This document shows, one piece after another, positions 51,814-58,709 of a stretch of DNA of 60,472 nucleotides. The notes below the pieces were generated by a model. It was not told the DNA's origin, ran no database searches, and saw only the letters and a program-made list of their open reading frames with translations. The stretch is taken from IMG/VR virus record IMGVR_UViG_3300026519_000014, positions 1-60,472 of that record. The stretch is one strand, 5' to 3'. The DNA is from a virus. How positions within the stretch are numbered: the first letter of the stretch is position 1; each line of letters opens with the position of its first letter. The position numbers and the translations under genes were made by a program.

Positions 51814-51903
51814 TTTTTTATTATTTAAGGTTTAATTGCCTACTCTATTAAATAGAGCTATCCTAAGTGAAATAAAGGAAGGAAAGGGGTTTCCCCCTTA
51901 CCA

Positions 51904-52128
51904 CTACATTATTACTGTAGTTCCTATTTTGAGCCTCTCTAGGCCCACTCCAGTGAGGCACTCAATGCCCTCTTTGATGAACTTATTACCATCCCATCCT
52001 CCTTCGAGGATGACAACAACATACTCACCAATTTTTTCAGAAGTGAAAACTTCGGGGTTTTCTCCCCTGGTTCTGCTTCCCTTTTCTCCTACCAGGAAAG
52101 CAGAAATTTTTCTTTCAATGTTATTCAT
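51904..52128 (-). CDS. Uncharacterised 74-residue protein
   Basis: Beta-rich; phrases SEKIGEYVVVILEGGWDGN and GVGLERLKIGTTVIM. The plus strand is also open here, but lacks gene-like sequence and direction agreement. First gene of the leftward block. Unknown function. Confidence 0.5.
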   Translation of the reverse strand: MNNIERKISAFLVGEKGSRTRGENPEVFTSEKIGEYVVVILEGGWDGNKFIKEGIECLTGVGLERLKIGTTVIM

Positions 52129-52158
52129 AGTTTTACTTGTTTATAGGTAGGGGGATAT

Positions 52159-52190
52159 CCCCCACCAACCAGGATTAAGTGGGGGTTTTT
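52159..52190 (+). terminator. GC-rich hairpin with T tract (plus strand)
   Basis: CCCCCAC (52159-52165) pairs with GTGGGGG (52179-52185), then TTTTT. It overlaps the first palindrome, so alternative folds are possible. Confidence 0.5.
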
Positions 52191-52206
52191 ATGGGGGTAC
52201 CCCCTC

Positions 52207-52284
52207 ATTTAGAACACTTTTATAATTTCTCAAATTTTTAACAAAATTTTTTTCTGTTCTCTACTATTTAGAACACTTTTATAA
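52207..52284. repeat. Pair of 19-bp direct repeats
   Basis: ATTTAGAACACTTTTATAA occurs at 52207-52225 and again at 52266-52284, 59 bp apart start to start. Possible iteron-like binding sites in the candidate origin. Confidence 0.75.
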
Positions 52285-52696
52285 CTTTCTAAAGCAGGGA
52301 AAGGGGGGATAGCTATAAAGAAAGGGAAAACCAGATATAAGATGGAGTTTTGATTTTCAGAAATATAAAAATTTTTTAAGGTGGGGGATAATAAGTTCAA
52401 CTATATTTTATGAAGGGTGATAAGTAGTAAATCACCTTTTTTCTTTATAGAAGGTCTATAACCTACCTTTATTGTTATTTTCATTATAGCTGCTTGAAAT
52501 TTACAAAAGCAACCATAGGTGTTTTTCATTAGGGGGTAAGGTATTTTTATTATAGCCTTAACTGGAGATTTAGATAGGTGGGAGTTAATGATGGAAGCTG
52601 GGGTAGCCATAGGGAAGAAACGCATTACTTATATTTTTCTTTTTTTTAATTGTTTCCTTATTTCTCCTTCTTCTTTAATAGGGTTACGGCTATTAA

Positions 52697-52753
52697 ACAT
52701 TATAGCTACTGTAAGGTCTTAATTAAGACATTATAGCTACTGTAAAGTCTTAA
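52697..52753. repeat. Pair of 26-bp near-identical direct repeats
   Basis: 52697-52722 and 52728-52753 are the same except for one base; the period is 31 bp. Each carries the core TATAGCTACTGTAA. The second copy can form a TTAAGAC/GTCTTAA hairpin. They follow the winged-helix gene's stop codon. Confidence 0.8.
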
Positions 52754-52754
52754 A

Positions 52755-53174
52755 CTATTTATTAAGCCCTTTTTTAATATCTGAAAGGAGTACTTGACTT
52801 AGTTTTTCCATTACTCCATAGGGGTTTGCATCTACTATCCAATGAGTTCCTTTTCTTAAATATTCTTTTTTTAGATAGCCTTGTTTAACAAGTAATGTCC
52901 AGGCTCTATTGAATCTTTGTATTCCCATTCCTGCTTGTCTATGAACTTTATTTTCTTCTTTTAAAACAAAGTGATTTTGGATTATAGATTTATGAATAAT
53001 ATAATCTGTTCCTGAGTATGAATAGATTTTCCAAAATATAGCAAAAGTTTCTGGAAAAGCTAAAAGAGCTTTATCATTAATAATATGATCTGGAAGAGAA
53101 GTAAAGGGATTCTTAGTTTCCTGATAAGTATCTGGAAGATAAGAGGTTTTATTATTGCTTTTAAATTCTTTCAT
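52755..53174 (-). CDS. Winged-helix (replication-initiator or regulator-like) protein
   Basis: 139 residues. The middle reads FAIFWKIYSYS, IIHKSIIQNHFVL, QRFNRAWTLLVKQGYLKKEY and KGTHWIVDANP. This order of helices followed by a beta wing resembles the N-terminal winged helix of DnaD/Rep-type proteins. Position directly beside direct repeats suggests it may bind them as initiator or regulator; this is inference. Confidence 0.5.
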   Translation of the reverse strand: MKEFKSNNKTSYLPDTYQETKNPFTSLPDHIINDKALLAFPETFAIFWKIYSYSGTDYIIHKSIIQNHFVLKEENKVHRQAGMGIQRFNRAWTLLVKQGYLKKEYLRKGTHWIVDANPYGVMEKLSQVLLSDIKKGLNK

Positions 53175-53206
53175 TTTTTATAAGTTTAGTGAGTTACTAA
53201 TATAGC

Positions 53207-53246
53207 AAAAAAATAGGGGGTTCACTACTCCCCCCTTGTTTTTTTA
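53207..53246. terminator. Bidirectional GC hairpin between divergent genes
   Basis: A seven-A run and GGGGG (53216-53220) face CCCCCC (53230-53235) and a seven-T run. Both strands read a hairpin followed by Ts, oddly placed between divergent starts, so it may insulate the promoters or be part of the origin. Confidence 0.55.
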
Positions 53247-53311
53247 ACTTATATCATGAATGAATTATTCAAATATAGTTATATTTATGCCAAATTCTAA
53301 ATTTTACTATC

Positions 53312-53815
53312 ATGCATGAAGAAATTATTTCAAAACTTAATAATGCTTTAGCTACCCTTCAGGTGCATAAAGCTAATATTCAGGGGGCTCATTGGAATAT
53401 GCGGGGTTGCCATGTGTTTTTGTTTATGCATAGATATTTTGATGAAATGTATGCTGGTAATGCTGCCCATATTGATTTTATAGCTGAGGCTATAAGGATA
53501 TTAGGACAAAATCCTAATTATACTCTCACTAAGTTTTTAGCCAGGAGTTATATTTCTGAAGCTTCTTTAGAACAGGTTATAGATTTTAAGAAAGTATTGA
53601 AAAAAGCTTTGGAAGATAATCAAAGGATGTTAGAGTTATCTAAAAAGCTTTTTTCTGCTTCTGCTGCTTATCCTGATATAAATGATTATGCTGCTGGTAT
53701 GGTAGCAGATTTTGGCAAGAGGATTTGGTTTCTAAAAAGCTCTATAATGGAAGATAAAATGGAAGAAAAAAAAGAAGAACCTACTGAAGAAGGCTCTTCT
53801 TATGATGAAGATTAA
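53312..53815 (+). CDS. dps: Dps/ferritin-like protein
   Basis: 167 residues. Signature phrase ANIQGAHWNMRG near residues 19-30, then HRYFDEMYAGNAAHIDFIAEAIR, the ferroxidase His and Asp/Glu arrangement of Dps. Four-helix bundle with a long acidic C-terminal extension (KEEPTEEGSSYDED). Dps proteins store iron and protect or condense DNA; in a phage it may guard the genome against oxidative or copper/iron damage. Confidence 0.8.
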   Translation: MHEEIISKLNNALATLQVHKANIQGAHWNMRGCHVFLFMHRYFDEMYAGNAAHIDFIAEAIRILGQNPNYTLTKFLARSYISEASLEQVIDFKKVLKKALEDNQRMLELSKKLFSASAAYPDINDYAAGMVADFGKRIWFLKSSIMEDKMEEKKEEPTEEGSSYDED

Positions 53816-54039
53816 GTTTTATTGAATCTTTCTTCTACAGTTTCTTTTATAGCTTTACTTAATTTTCTACAACTTTTACAATTTGGATTATTACATAGGT
53901 TAAAATCTAAACTTGATCTTGTAACCATACCTTTTGTTTCACACCAATTAGAGAATATTATAAAGGATTCTTTTTTTGTATCTTCAAGTGTTTCTTCTAT
54001 AAGTTTAATTAATTTCTTTTCAGTAAATTTTTCCATCAT
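53812..54039 (-). CDS. 75-residue Cys-containing protein
   Basis: Contains NLCNNPNCKSCRKLS, a CxxxxCxxC cluster likely to bind a metal. Its stop overlaps the end of dps on the other strand by 4 bp. Follows the nuclease gene in a two- to three-gene leftward unit. Unknown function. Confidence 0.5.
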   Translation of the reverse strand: MMEKFTEKKLIKLIEETLEDTKKESFIIFSNWCETKGMVTRSSLDFNLCNNPNCKSCRKLSKAIKETVEERFNKT

Positions 54040-54887
54040 TATTTATAGTTTAACATTCTAATTACATCTTCTTTTAAATAGGGCATAGTATAAGATTTTA
54101 CTCCTGCTTCTCTTTTGGTATCTAAGGCATCTTTACCATGTATCCAATACATTGTCAGGCTTCTTACTATATAGCCTAATTCTTCTAACATCCATCCATA
54201 CATACTTAGTTGTAAAGCTGTTGTCCAATAATTAGCATTTGGTATATGAGATAAGGGTTTTAATAACATTTCTCCCCTAAAACCTTCCATATCAAGTTTC
54301 TTATAGGTCTTATAGTCTCCAAGATCGAGGTGTCTACCTTCTTTATTACAATTATCAATTTGTCCACTAATTTTATATTCATCATTATATATTAATAGTT
54401 CAGGATAACTTTTATTGCTAGTAAAATCTTGTATCTCCAAAATACTTTCCTGAGACACTTCATAGTTTATATGTCCTTCTCTTATTACTTTGCTGTGATA
54501 AAAGGCATTTTCTAAATCTTCATGAATTTTACTTCCTTTTTCATTGGCTATTTTTCCTTCGTTTTCCCATTTTTCTAAATACCATTGTTGTCTTTCAGCT
54601 ATGGCTTTTCTACTTTCCAAAGTAGTAAAACCTATGTGATATTTTTCAAAGTAGTCTACTGCATTTTCCCATCCTCCTGCTGCTCTTTTTAACTCATACC
54701 ATTTTCCTTTTTTCTCTAAAATATCTTTTATAGCTTTATATAGGCTCCAGTATTCTCCATTAAATTTAGGCCTGAATTTAGCTATTAAGGTAGTAACACT
54801 AGTATATCTATCTCCTGTATCTAAGTGGGTATAGGTATGGTCTTTTTCTCTAAACCCTACCCTGCCTCCTATTTTAGTATATGTCAT
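54039..54887 (-). CDS. PD-(D/E)XK (Cas4/RecB-like) nuclease
   Basis: 282 residues. Motifs: HEDLENAFYH (about 140), KISGQIDN near residues 172-178, and HLDLGDYKTYK near 186-196, which form the D...DxK catalytic core. The C-terminal helix region ends LTMYWIHG. Length and layout match phage exonucleases used in single-strand annealing recombination with Sak4-like partners. The N-terminal part has helical RecB-like features. Confidence 0.75.
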   Translation of the reverse strand: MTYTKIGGRVGFREKDHTYTHLDTGDRYTSVTTLIAKFRPKFNGEYWSLYKAIKDILEKKGKWYELKRAAGGWENAVDYFEKYHIGFTTLESRKAIAERQQWYLEKWENEGKIANEKGSKIHEDLENAFYHSKVIREGHINYEVSQESILEIQDFTSNKSYPELLIYNDEYKISGQIDNCNKEGRHLDLGDYKTYKKLDMEGFRGEMLLKPLSHIPNANYWTTALQLSMYGWMLEELGYIVRSLTMYWIHGKDALDTKREAGVKSYTMPYLKEDVIRMLNYK

Positions 54888-54890
54888 ATT

Positions 54891-55151
54891 TTATTTTTCT
54901 ATATTTCCTAAAAACTCCACTTCTTCTATTTCTTCAGGTTCTTCTTCTTTTGCCATAGCCATTTGTAATTTATAATATTCTATAGTTTGACTATCATGTA
55001 AATCTTTCATAGTCTCTATTATATTTTCTTGAGCAATGGGTTGAGTAGGAGTTGCAGTTTGTTCTGTTCTAGTTAATACTCCATTCATATATACATAAGT
55101 AGAATTAGTATTAATACCTATATAAAAATCACCATCTTGCATTTCAGCCAT
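54891..55151 (-). CDS. Uncharacterised 86-residue protein
   Basis: Starts MAEMQDGDFYIGINTNST and ends in a Glu-rich helix. Follows a 28-residue gene that overlaps its start. Immediately precedes the nuclease gene. Unknown function. Confidence 0.5.
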   Translation of the reverse strand: MAEMQDGDFYIGINTNSTYVYMNGVLTRTEQTATPTQPIAQENIIETMKDLHDSQTIEYYKLQMAMAKEEEPEEIEEVEFLGNIEK

Positions 55152-55204
55152 TCTTTCAAGTGGAGGGGGTATTCTTCAACAAAATATCCTTGATTTTCTT
55201 CCAT
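55118..55204 (-). CDS. 28-residue leader peptide or microprotein
   Basis: Begins MEENQGYFVEEYPLHLKEW and ends at TAG within the next gene. Its ATG is 13 nt after one arm of the 14-bp inverted repeat; the gene on the other strand begins exactly 13 nt after the other arm. That symmetry is the main argument for this start. Confidence 0.45.
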   Translation of the reverse strand: MEENQGYFVEEYPLHLKEWLKCKMVIFI

Positions 55205-55217
55205 TGTTTTTTATTTG

Positions 55218-55271
55218 TGATAAAAGTATAAAATAATTTGATATATACCTAACTTTGTTATACTTTTATCA
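55218..55271. promoter_or_regulatory. Divergent promoter/operator with 14-bp perfect inverted repeat
   Basis: TGATAAAAGTATAA (55218-55231) and TTATACTTTTATCA (55258-55271) are exact reverse complements, 26 nt apart. Each arm ends 13 nt from an ATG. The spacer holds TAACTTTG at 55250-55257, which fits the Bacteroidota -7 consensus TAnnTTTG. Likely a paired promoter or a repressor site controlling both directions. Confidence 0.6.
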
Positions 55272-55284
55272 AAAATATATACTT

Positions 55285-56052
55285 ATGGCACAAAAAGAAA
55301 AAGAAATTAATGTTAATCAGGTAAATTATAGGGTTTATGAATCCCTTATTAAAGCTTGTCTAAATGATTATAAGAACGCTTTTAATCAGATGAATCCTGA
55401 AAGAAGGGTACAGTTTATTTTAACTTTACATCCTGCCAAATTAAAGTCTCATGATATATTAAAAAGGCAGGGACTAAGTGAACAAGAAATTAAAAAATAT
55501 AAAAATGAAAAAATTGAGGTAAGGTATCTTAGATTAGGAAAATTTTTTGAGAGAGTTTCTTTTTACATTCCTATCATAGAGGAATTTAAGCCTGGGTTTG
55601 TTTATCAGAAATTAAATATTGTAAATAAAGTATGGGAAGAAGTAGAATTTAAGCAAGGAGATATTATAAATCAAGAATTATTGGATAAGGAACAAATTAG
55701 AGTAGCTAAAATAAGCAAAGAAAAAGAAACACCTATTTATCAACAATCTATAAGATTAAAAACCAAACAAGAAGTGTTAAATGATAAATGGTGGAAAAGA
55801 GTTTTATATCTTGATTTGCTTAACACCTTAATGGCTAAGGGAATAGAGTATGGAGAAGTTTTGGAATTAGTTAGAAGGGGGGAGGAAGAAAAAGCTGTTC
55901 TTGCTAAAGAATTAGGGGAAAGTGCTAAACAAGTACTGGAAGCTAATAAGATAGTAATAAGAAAAGATATGCCTAAGAAATTATCTAAAGAAGATAAGGC
56001 TTATGTAGAGTATATCAAAAAGGAAAAAGAAAAACTAAAGAAGAAGGGATAA
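55285..56052 (+). CDS. Uncharacterised 255-residue packaging-module protein
   Basis: Start at MAQKEKEINVNQVNYR; an upstream Met in the same frame lies inside the inverted repeat and is not used. Largely helical and charged, with a segment of beta character around IVNKVWEEVEFKQGD. Heads the rightward packaging operon. No recognised family. Confidence 0.55.
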   Translation: MAQKEKEINVNQVNYRVYESLIKACLNDYKNAFNQMNPERRVQFILTLHPAKLKSHDILKRQGLSEQEIKKYKNEKIEVRYLRLGKFFERVSFYIPIIEEFKPGFVYQKLNIVNKVWEEVEFKQGDIINQELLDKEQIRVAKISKEKETPIYQQSIRLKTKQEVLNDKWWKRVLYLDLLNTLMAKGIEYGEVLELVRRGEEEKAVLAKELGESAKQVLEANKIVIRKDMPKKLSKEDKAYVEYIKKEKEKLKKKG

Positions 56053-56144
56053 GCATATCCGATATTTTAATTAAAGATTGGTTTTTGTATTAATAGTGGG
56101 TTTTTATATATACTTTCTTATATTTGAATAAAAAATAGATAATT

Positions 56145-56414
56145 ATGGCTAAAGGAAAAACAAAATCTGTATCTAAACCCAAGGTAAAGAAAGCTCTTTC
56201 TAAAAAGAAAGAAAAACCTATTGAGGAAGTTATTTTAGAAGCTGAAAAAGTTTCTGATAAAAAAATAGAAAAAAAGAATAAAAAAAGTAAACACAGTTTT
56301 CCTGATAAAGAAAAATGTAAACATACACACACTAAAAAGAAATTAAATAAAAGATTAAGAGTAGAATATATTTGCACTGAATGTGGCAAAGTAGTTAGAT
56401 TTGGTGGCAGATGA
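56145..56414 (+). CDS. Lys-rich 89-residue protein with zinc-binding tail
   Basis: The first 50 residues are mostly Lys/Glu/Ser. The end, KCKHTHTK...YICTECGK, places Cys/His and CxxC residues like a small zinc ribbon. TATATTTG upstream (near 56118) fits the Bacteroidota -7 element. Could be a nucleic-acid-binding protein; function unknown. Confidence 0.5.
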   Translation: MAKGKTKSVSKPKVKKALSKKKEKPIEEVILEAEKVSDKKIEKKNKKSKHSFPDKEKCKHTHTKKKLNKRLRVEYICTECGKVVRFGGR

Positions 56415-56435
56415 GAAATAGTAAAACATATAATA

Positions 56436-56582
56436 ATGAAAAACCCTCTTTCCAAAGGAAGGGCTATTATTATAGAAGCCCTATTGGAGAGGTTAGCTCT
56501 TGAAAAGCTAATCTCTGCTACAGAGCTTAAAAGATTACAAGTCTTGAAAGCACTGGAAGTAGAGGAGTTGTTTAAATTTTAA
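56436..56582 (+). CDS. 48-residue helical protein
   Basis: MKNPLSKGRAIIIEALLERL and a Leu-rich amphipathic helix continuing to VEELFKF. It is co-directional and fills the gap between two packaging-module genes. Unknown function. Confidence 0.45.
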   Translation: MKNPLSKGRAIIIEALLERLALEKLISATELKRLQVLKALEVEELFKF

Positions 56583-56613
56583 AAAAGTTTTCTGACACAA
56601 AACACAAGAAAAA

Positions 56614-56952
56614 ATGCAAAAAGAGTTAATAGTAACTAAAGCGTATGCTTATGTTACTGCAATCTCAGGGGTATTTATTACTGCCGCTAATCCATCTGGA
56701 CTTACTGTAAGAGAAAGAGAAGTTGTTGCTGTTTTATTGGATTTAATAGATGATGAAAAAATCAACCCCAGGATTCAAAAAGTAAAATGGCAAATATTTA
56801 AAAAAGCAGTCAATCTTAAAACTCAGTCTATGAGTAATATGATGAGGGTGTTAAAAAATAAAAAGGCTGTTTTTTTAGACAATGGTTATTACACCTTACA
56901 TCCTATTTTAAGAAAAGATAAAAGTTTAGTTATAAGGTATGAAACTAACTAA
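56614..56952 (+). CDS. HTH-like 112-residue protein
   Basis: Helical first half, with LTVREREVVAVLLDLI then a pair of helices (AVNLKTQSMSNMMRVLKNK) followed by a beta wing (AVFLDNGYYTLHPIL). A winged-helix fold is likely, so a DNA-binding role in packaging or late regulation is possible. Overlaps the next gene by 14 bp. Confidence 0.5.
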   Translation: MQKELIVTKAYAYVTAISGVFITAANPSGLTVREREVVAVLLDLIDDEKINPRIQKVKWQIFKKAVNLKTQSMSNMMRVLKNKKAVFLDNGYYTLHPILRKDKSLVIRYETN

Positions 56953-57301
56953 AGAAGAAATAGAAAACGGCAAATTCACTAAAAAGTTAAAAAATATAAA
57001 AGAAAAAGATGTTTCTGATATTTTAATGAAGCAAGTAGCAGAGGAGTTAAATGTGCCTTTAAGTTGGGTAAGAGAAGCTATTGTTAATGGACAAAGTAAG
57101 TATACTGCACATACAATGAAAAGTGGTTCATTTGATGGAGTAAGGTGGCCTTTTCTAGGAAAATTTACTGTTAAAGCAAAATCCGCCCAAGTATTAAAGC
57201 ATTTGAAAGGACTTACCCCTATTCAAAAAGATTTCTTTTTAATGAGAAAGGAGTTTGCTTTTTTTAAAAGAGTTTTTGATAATGGAAGAAAAAGAAGATG
57301 A
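56939..57301 (+). CDS. Uncharacterised 120-residue DNA-binding candidate
   Basis: VAEELNVPLSWVREAI looks like a helix-turn-helix; then GVRWPFLGKFTVKAK and a helical basic end (RKRR). Close to packaging genes. Its stop overlaps the next start (ATGA). Confidence 0.5.
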   Translation: MKLTKEEIENGKFTKKLKNIKEKDVSDILMKQVAEELNVPLSWVREAIVNGQSKYTAHTMKSGSFDGVRWPFLGKFTVKAKSAQVLKHLKGLTPIQKDFFLMRKEFAFFKRVFDNGRKRR

Positions 57302-57513
57302 GCAATAAAGAAACAAAAAATAATAAATTGGACGAGTTTAATGTTGTGGAGATTCCTTTTGAAAATAATGAACATACTACAGTTACTTGGAAAGTAGATA
57401 TTGTAGAGGAAGTAATATGTTCAGTATGTGATAAATTATTTGTACCTGATTTAAACAGGCCTCCTATTTTTTGTCCTGTATGTAAAGAAAAATTGAAAGT
57501 TTTAGTTTCATGA
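57298..57513 (+). CDS. 71-residue zinc-ribbon protein
   Basis: Two CxxC pairs, CSVCDKLF and CPVCKEKL, separated by 13 residues define a zinc ribbon; the first half is acidic. Overlaps both neighbours by 4 bp (ATGA). Confidence 0.6.
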   Translation: MSNKETKNNKLDEFNVVEIPFENNEHTTVTWKVDIVEEVICSVCDKLFVPDLNRPPIFCPVCKEKLKVLVS

Positions 57514-57926
57514 AAACAGTAGCAATAGATTTTGATGGAGTGATTCATAGCTATACAAAAGGTTGGCAAGATGGTTCTATTTATGATACAGAAGTAAAGG
57601 GGGCTTTAACTGCAATTTTAAAATTTAAAGAAAAAGGGTGGTCAGTATATATTTTGTCTACAAGAAATCCTTATCAAATAAAAAAATGGTTAGAGAATCT
57701 ACAAAACATTCACTATATGTTTCAAAAAGAAGCTAAATTGTCTTTTAAAGTTATACCTTGGTGGATGTTTTGGAAAAAATTTTGGAGTGGTGAAAATAAA
57801 ATAGCTATAACACAAAAGAAACTTGCTGCTCATATTTATATAGATGACAGAGCATATAAATTTACAGGTTTTTGGGATAACGCTACTTTTAAAGAAATAG
57901 TTGAATTTAAAACATATCAACAATGA
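57510..57926 (+). CDS. HAD-superfamily phosphatase
   Basis: 138 residues. Motif I VAIDFDGVIH (two Asp), motif II ILSTRNP, and IYIDDRAYKF for the acidic motif. Length fits small HAD hydrolases with no cap domain. It could hydrolyse a nucleotide or polynucleotide 3'/5' phosphate; substrate unknown. Overlaps neighbours by 4 bp. Confidence 0.75.
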   Translation: MKTVAIDFDGVIHSYTKGWQDGSIYDTEVKGALTAILKFKEKGWSVYILSTRNPYQIKKWLENLQNIHYMFQKEAKLSFKVIPWWMFWKKFWSGENKIAITQKKLAAHIYIDDRAYKFTGFWDNATFKEIVEFKTYQQ

Positions 57927-58495
57927 GTTTAACTTTGTTTGTTATAGAAGATTATGAACCTGCTCTTTCTAGAGAAGCTTTACTTATAGAGGAGTTTAAA
58001 GCTTTATATTCTAATAACTATAACAAACAAAAAGGAGATACTCAAGGAAGAAAAAAATTTAGGGCTATTCAGGAATGTAGGTTTATTTATCATTATTGTG
58101 ATTATAGGTCAGAATATTCTGAGTATGACGATCATGAAAGAAAATTAGAATCTTTACTTGCTGCAGGATTGCCTGAAAATTATAAATTCAGTCCTCAAAT
58201 GGAAGCCTGTATCAAGGTTTTTATTAAATTACAGGAAACAAGAATGCTTAAAACTTTAAAAGTAGCAGAAGAAGCTCTTGATAAGTTAAGAGTTTATCTT
58301 AGTAGTATTGATTTTAGTGAGAAAGATAAAAATGGGGCTTTAATACATAAACCAAAGGAAGTTATGGGTTTAATTGGAGATTTAGGAGTATATAATAAAA
58401 AACTTTCTACTTTGCAGAAGCAGGTAAAAGCAGAACTTAAAGAAACTGAATCTTTAAGGGGGGACCATAAAGGGGGATTTGATGGAGCAATCTAA
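57923..58495 (+). CDS. TerL-adjacent protein, candidate small terminase
   Basis: 190 residues. A Tyr/Cys-rich region (CRFIYHYCDYRSEYSEYD) then a long helical, coiled region near 110-180. One small gene separates it from the terminase large subunit, the usual place of a small terminase or packaging co-factor. No DNA-binding motif is visible, so the role is inferred from position. Confidence 0.4.
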   Translation: MSLTLFVIEDYEPALSREALLIEEFKALYSNNYNKQKGDTQGRKKFRAIQECRFIYHYCDYRSEYSEYDDHERKLESLLAAGLPENYKFSPQMEACIKVFIKLQETRMLKTLKVAEEALDKLRVYLSSIDFSEKDKNGALIHKPKEVMGLIGDLGVYNKKLSTLQKQVKAELKETESLRGDHKGGFDGAI

Positions 58496-58709
58496 ATATA
58501 GGATAGTAAAAGAAACTACTAGTAAAACATTAGTTTCAAGATACTATATAGAAAGAAGAAATAAATTTTTATGGTGGACTTGGTGGAGTAAGCTTGCTTT
58601 TTTTTCTCCTTTATATGATACTAGTTTTATAGAAAGTTTTACTACTTTGGCAGAAGCTGAAGAAAGAGTTAGAGAACTTAAAGATACAATAATACGTGAA
58701 ATCATTTAA
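58482..58709 (+). CDS. Uncharacterised 75-residue protein with Trp-rich segment
   Basis: ATG at 58482 is preferred over a TTG one codon earlier. Contains RRNKFLWWTWWSKLAFF, a Trp-rich hydrophobic patch, and an acidic helix at the end. The stop overlaps the terminase ATG as TAATG. Confidence 0.5.
   Translation: MEQSKYRIVKETTSKTLVSRYYIERRNKFLWWTWWSKLAFFSPLYDTSFIESFTTLAEAEERVRELKDTIIREII

Larger units (their letters stand above)
52129..52754. other. Repeat- and palindrome-rich non-coding region, candidate origin
   Basis: About 0.6 kb without a convincing gene. It holds GC-rich palindromes (GGGGGATATCCCCC at 52150-52163, GGGGGTACCCCC at 52193-52204) unusual in this AT-rich DNA, two 19-bp direct repeats, and two 26-bp direct repeats with hairpin ends. 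It lies where the leftward early block begins. A 74-codon minus-strand frame (52401-52625) crosses part of it but has no supporting feature. Confidence 0.4.

Noticed and set aside
51836-52150. 104-codon plus-strand frame opposite the 74-residue gene
   Set aside because: Ser/Pro-rich shadow sequence against the direction of the operon; runs into a GC palindrome.
52401-52625. 74-codon minus-strand frame in the candidate origin
   Set aside because: No convincing start context or domain; sequence resembles non-coding DNA with repeats. Kept as uncertain.
55255-55284. Upstream Met start of the 255-residue gene
   Set aside because: It lies within the inverted repeat; the Met at 55285 has the same spacing as the opposite gene.
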